A stretch of DNA of 33,113 nt from Candidatus Omnitrophota bacterium (lineage in GTDB: Bacteria > Hinthialibacterota > Hinthialibacteria > Hinthialibacterales > Hinthialibacteraceae). A program made the translations under genes and the position numbers. Shown here in pieces: positions 32,695 to 33,113 of this stretch. The stretch spans positions 1-33,113 of the forward strand of contig JABLXU010000063.1 of the NCBI GenBank assembly GCA_013177805.1, written 5' to 3'. How positions within the stretch are numbered: position 1 is the stretch's first letter; every line of letters starts with the position of its first letter. A model generated the notes under the pieces. It was given only the letters and a program-made list of their open reading frames with translations. It searched no databases and was not told the origin of the DNA.

Positions 32695-33113
32695 GCCCAG
32701 GGTTTCAACCCTGGGCTCGAATGGGTCTCGAATCCTGGACGAATCAACATGATTACCGCCTTATCTATGATGATGTCGAACAGGGTTTCAACCCTGGGCT
32801 CGAATGGGCCTCGAATCCTGGGCGAATCAACATGATTACCGCCTTGTTTGCGATGATGCCGAACAGGGTTTCAACCCTGGGCTCGAATGGGCCTCGAATC
32901 CTGGGCAAATCAACATGATTACCGCCTTATCTATGATGATGTCGAACAGGGTTTCAACCCTGGGCTCGAATGGGCCTCGAATCCTGGGCAAATCAACATG
33001 ATTACCGCCTTATCTATGATGATGTCGAACAGGGTTTCAACCCTGGGCTCGAATGGGCCTCGAACCCTGGGCAAATCAACATGATTACCGCCTTATCTAT
33101 GATGATGTCGAAC
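32695..33113. repeat. 83-bp tandem repeat array built on the GCCCAGGG/CCCTGGGC hairpin, running to the window end
   Basis: Five copies with an exact 83-bp period start at CAGGGTTTCAACCCTGGGC, positions 32698, 32781, 32864, 32947 and 33030. The last base (33113) is the first base of a sixth copy. Copy 1 has the full hairpin GCCCAGGG, loop TTTCAA, CCCTGGGC (32695-32716). Later copies have AACAGGG instead, shortening the left arm. The rest of each unit carries CGAATCCTGGGC and an AT-rich stretch with ATGATTACCGCC and ATGATGATG. Differences between copies are few and scattered. The 83-bp period shifts frame by two each time, so apparent open frames here are not genes. Confidence 0.93.

Noticed and set aside
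32695..33113. Open frames of about 65 codons repeated three times, and a CRISPR-like periodic pattern
   Set aside because: The 83-bp period is not a multiple of three, so the same peptide reappears in different frames. The whole unit repeats, without unique spacers, so it is neither coding nor CRISPR.
1..33113. rRNA, tRNA, insertion sequences, phage genes or defence islands
   Set aside because: I found no tRNA- or rRNA-like segment in the gaps and no transposase, integrase or nuclease gene. Nothing supports a mobile or defence element beyond the short palindromic repeats.

Overview
The window is a GC-rich bacterial chromosome segment that carries 18 supported protein genes and no rRNA or tRNA gene that I could recognise. 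The host looks like an uncultured Gram-negative bacterium. It has lipoprotein signals, an OmpA-type peptidoglycan-binding lipoprotein and a complete rod-shape (Mre/PBP2/RodA) cluster. The short pseudopilins, which carry an IAVPNFLNAQIRAKI-type helix and a YDPSNGTVSDGD-like tail, resemble those I associate with candidate phyla such as Hydrogenedentota, Sumerlaeota and Omnitrophota. That phylum-level guess is an inference from style only. The first gene is cut by the left edge. The right edge ends at a unit boundary inside a tandem repeat, so the window may well be a whole contig that stopped in a repeat.

Left part (1-10 kb). A truncated secreted CocE/NonD-type alpha/beta hydrolase diverges from a membrane-anchored SGNH hydrolase. 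Then come a VWA-TSP3-OmpA lipoprotein with its own promoter and a strong terminator, two tandem pseudopilins, an ATP-grasp enzyme, a glucuronokinase-like GHMP kinase, an elaborate tandem repeat array that has captured the 3' end of the GHMP kinase gene, and a small lipoprotein.

Middle (10-16.3 kb). A B12-binding-type radical SAM protein and a GH95 alpha-L-fucosidase-like enzyme lie on the minus strand. A secreted TIM-barrel glycosidase-like protein and a small helical protein lie on the plus strand. The two hydrolases are divergently transcribed and may serve use of fucosylated polysaccharides.

Core block (16.5-28.6 kb). smc has two plausible promoters. It is followed by mreB-mreC-mreD-mrdA-rodA-purL, a tight array in which rodA overlaps mrdA and purL overlaps rodA. 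This is the elongasome operon with a purine-biosynthesis gene attached.

Right part (28.7-33.1 kb). On the minus strand are a type I dihydroorotase-like amidohydrolase, a class I-alpha DAHP synthase and a HAL2/SAL1-type 3'(2'),5'-bisphosphate nucleotidase. Beyond them is a repeat-dense end.

Four families of short palindromic elements recur between genes: GCCCAGGG/CCCTGGGC; GGCGGAC/GTCCGCC; GTAGGGTGG; and CCCTCTC-type. Two have been amplified into arrays, a 55/78-bp composite at 9.1-9.6 kb and an 83-bp tandem at 32.7-33.1 kb. The most unusual observations are the repeat capture of a gene end including its stop codon (also seen on a small scale at 15.65 kb), the ATP-grasp/GHMP kinase pair, and the architecture of the VWA-OmpA lipoprotein. 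I do not see a clear new defence or mobile system.
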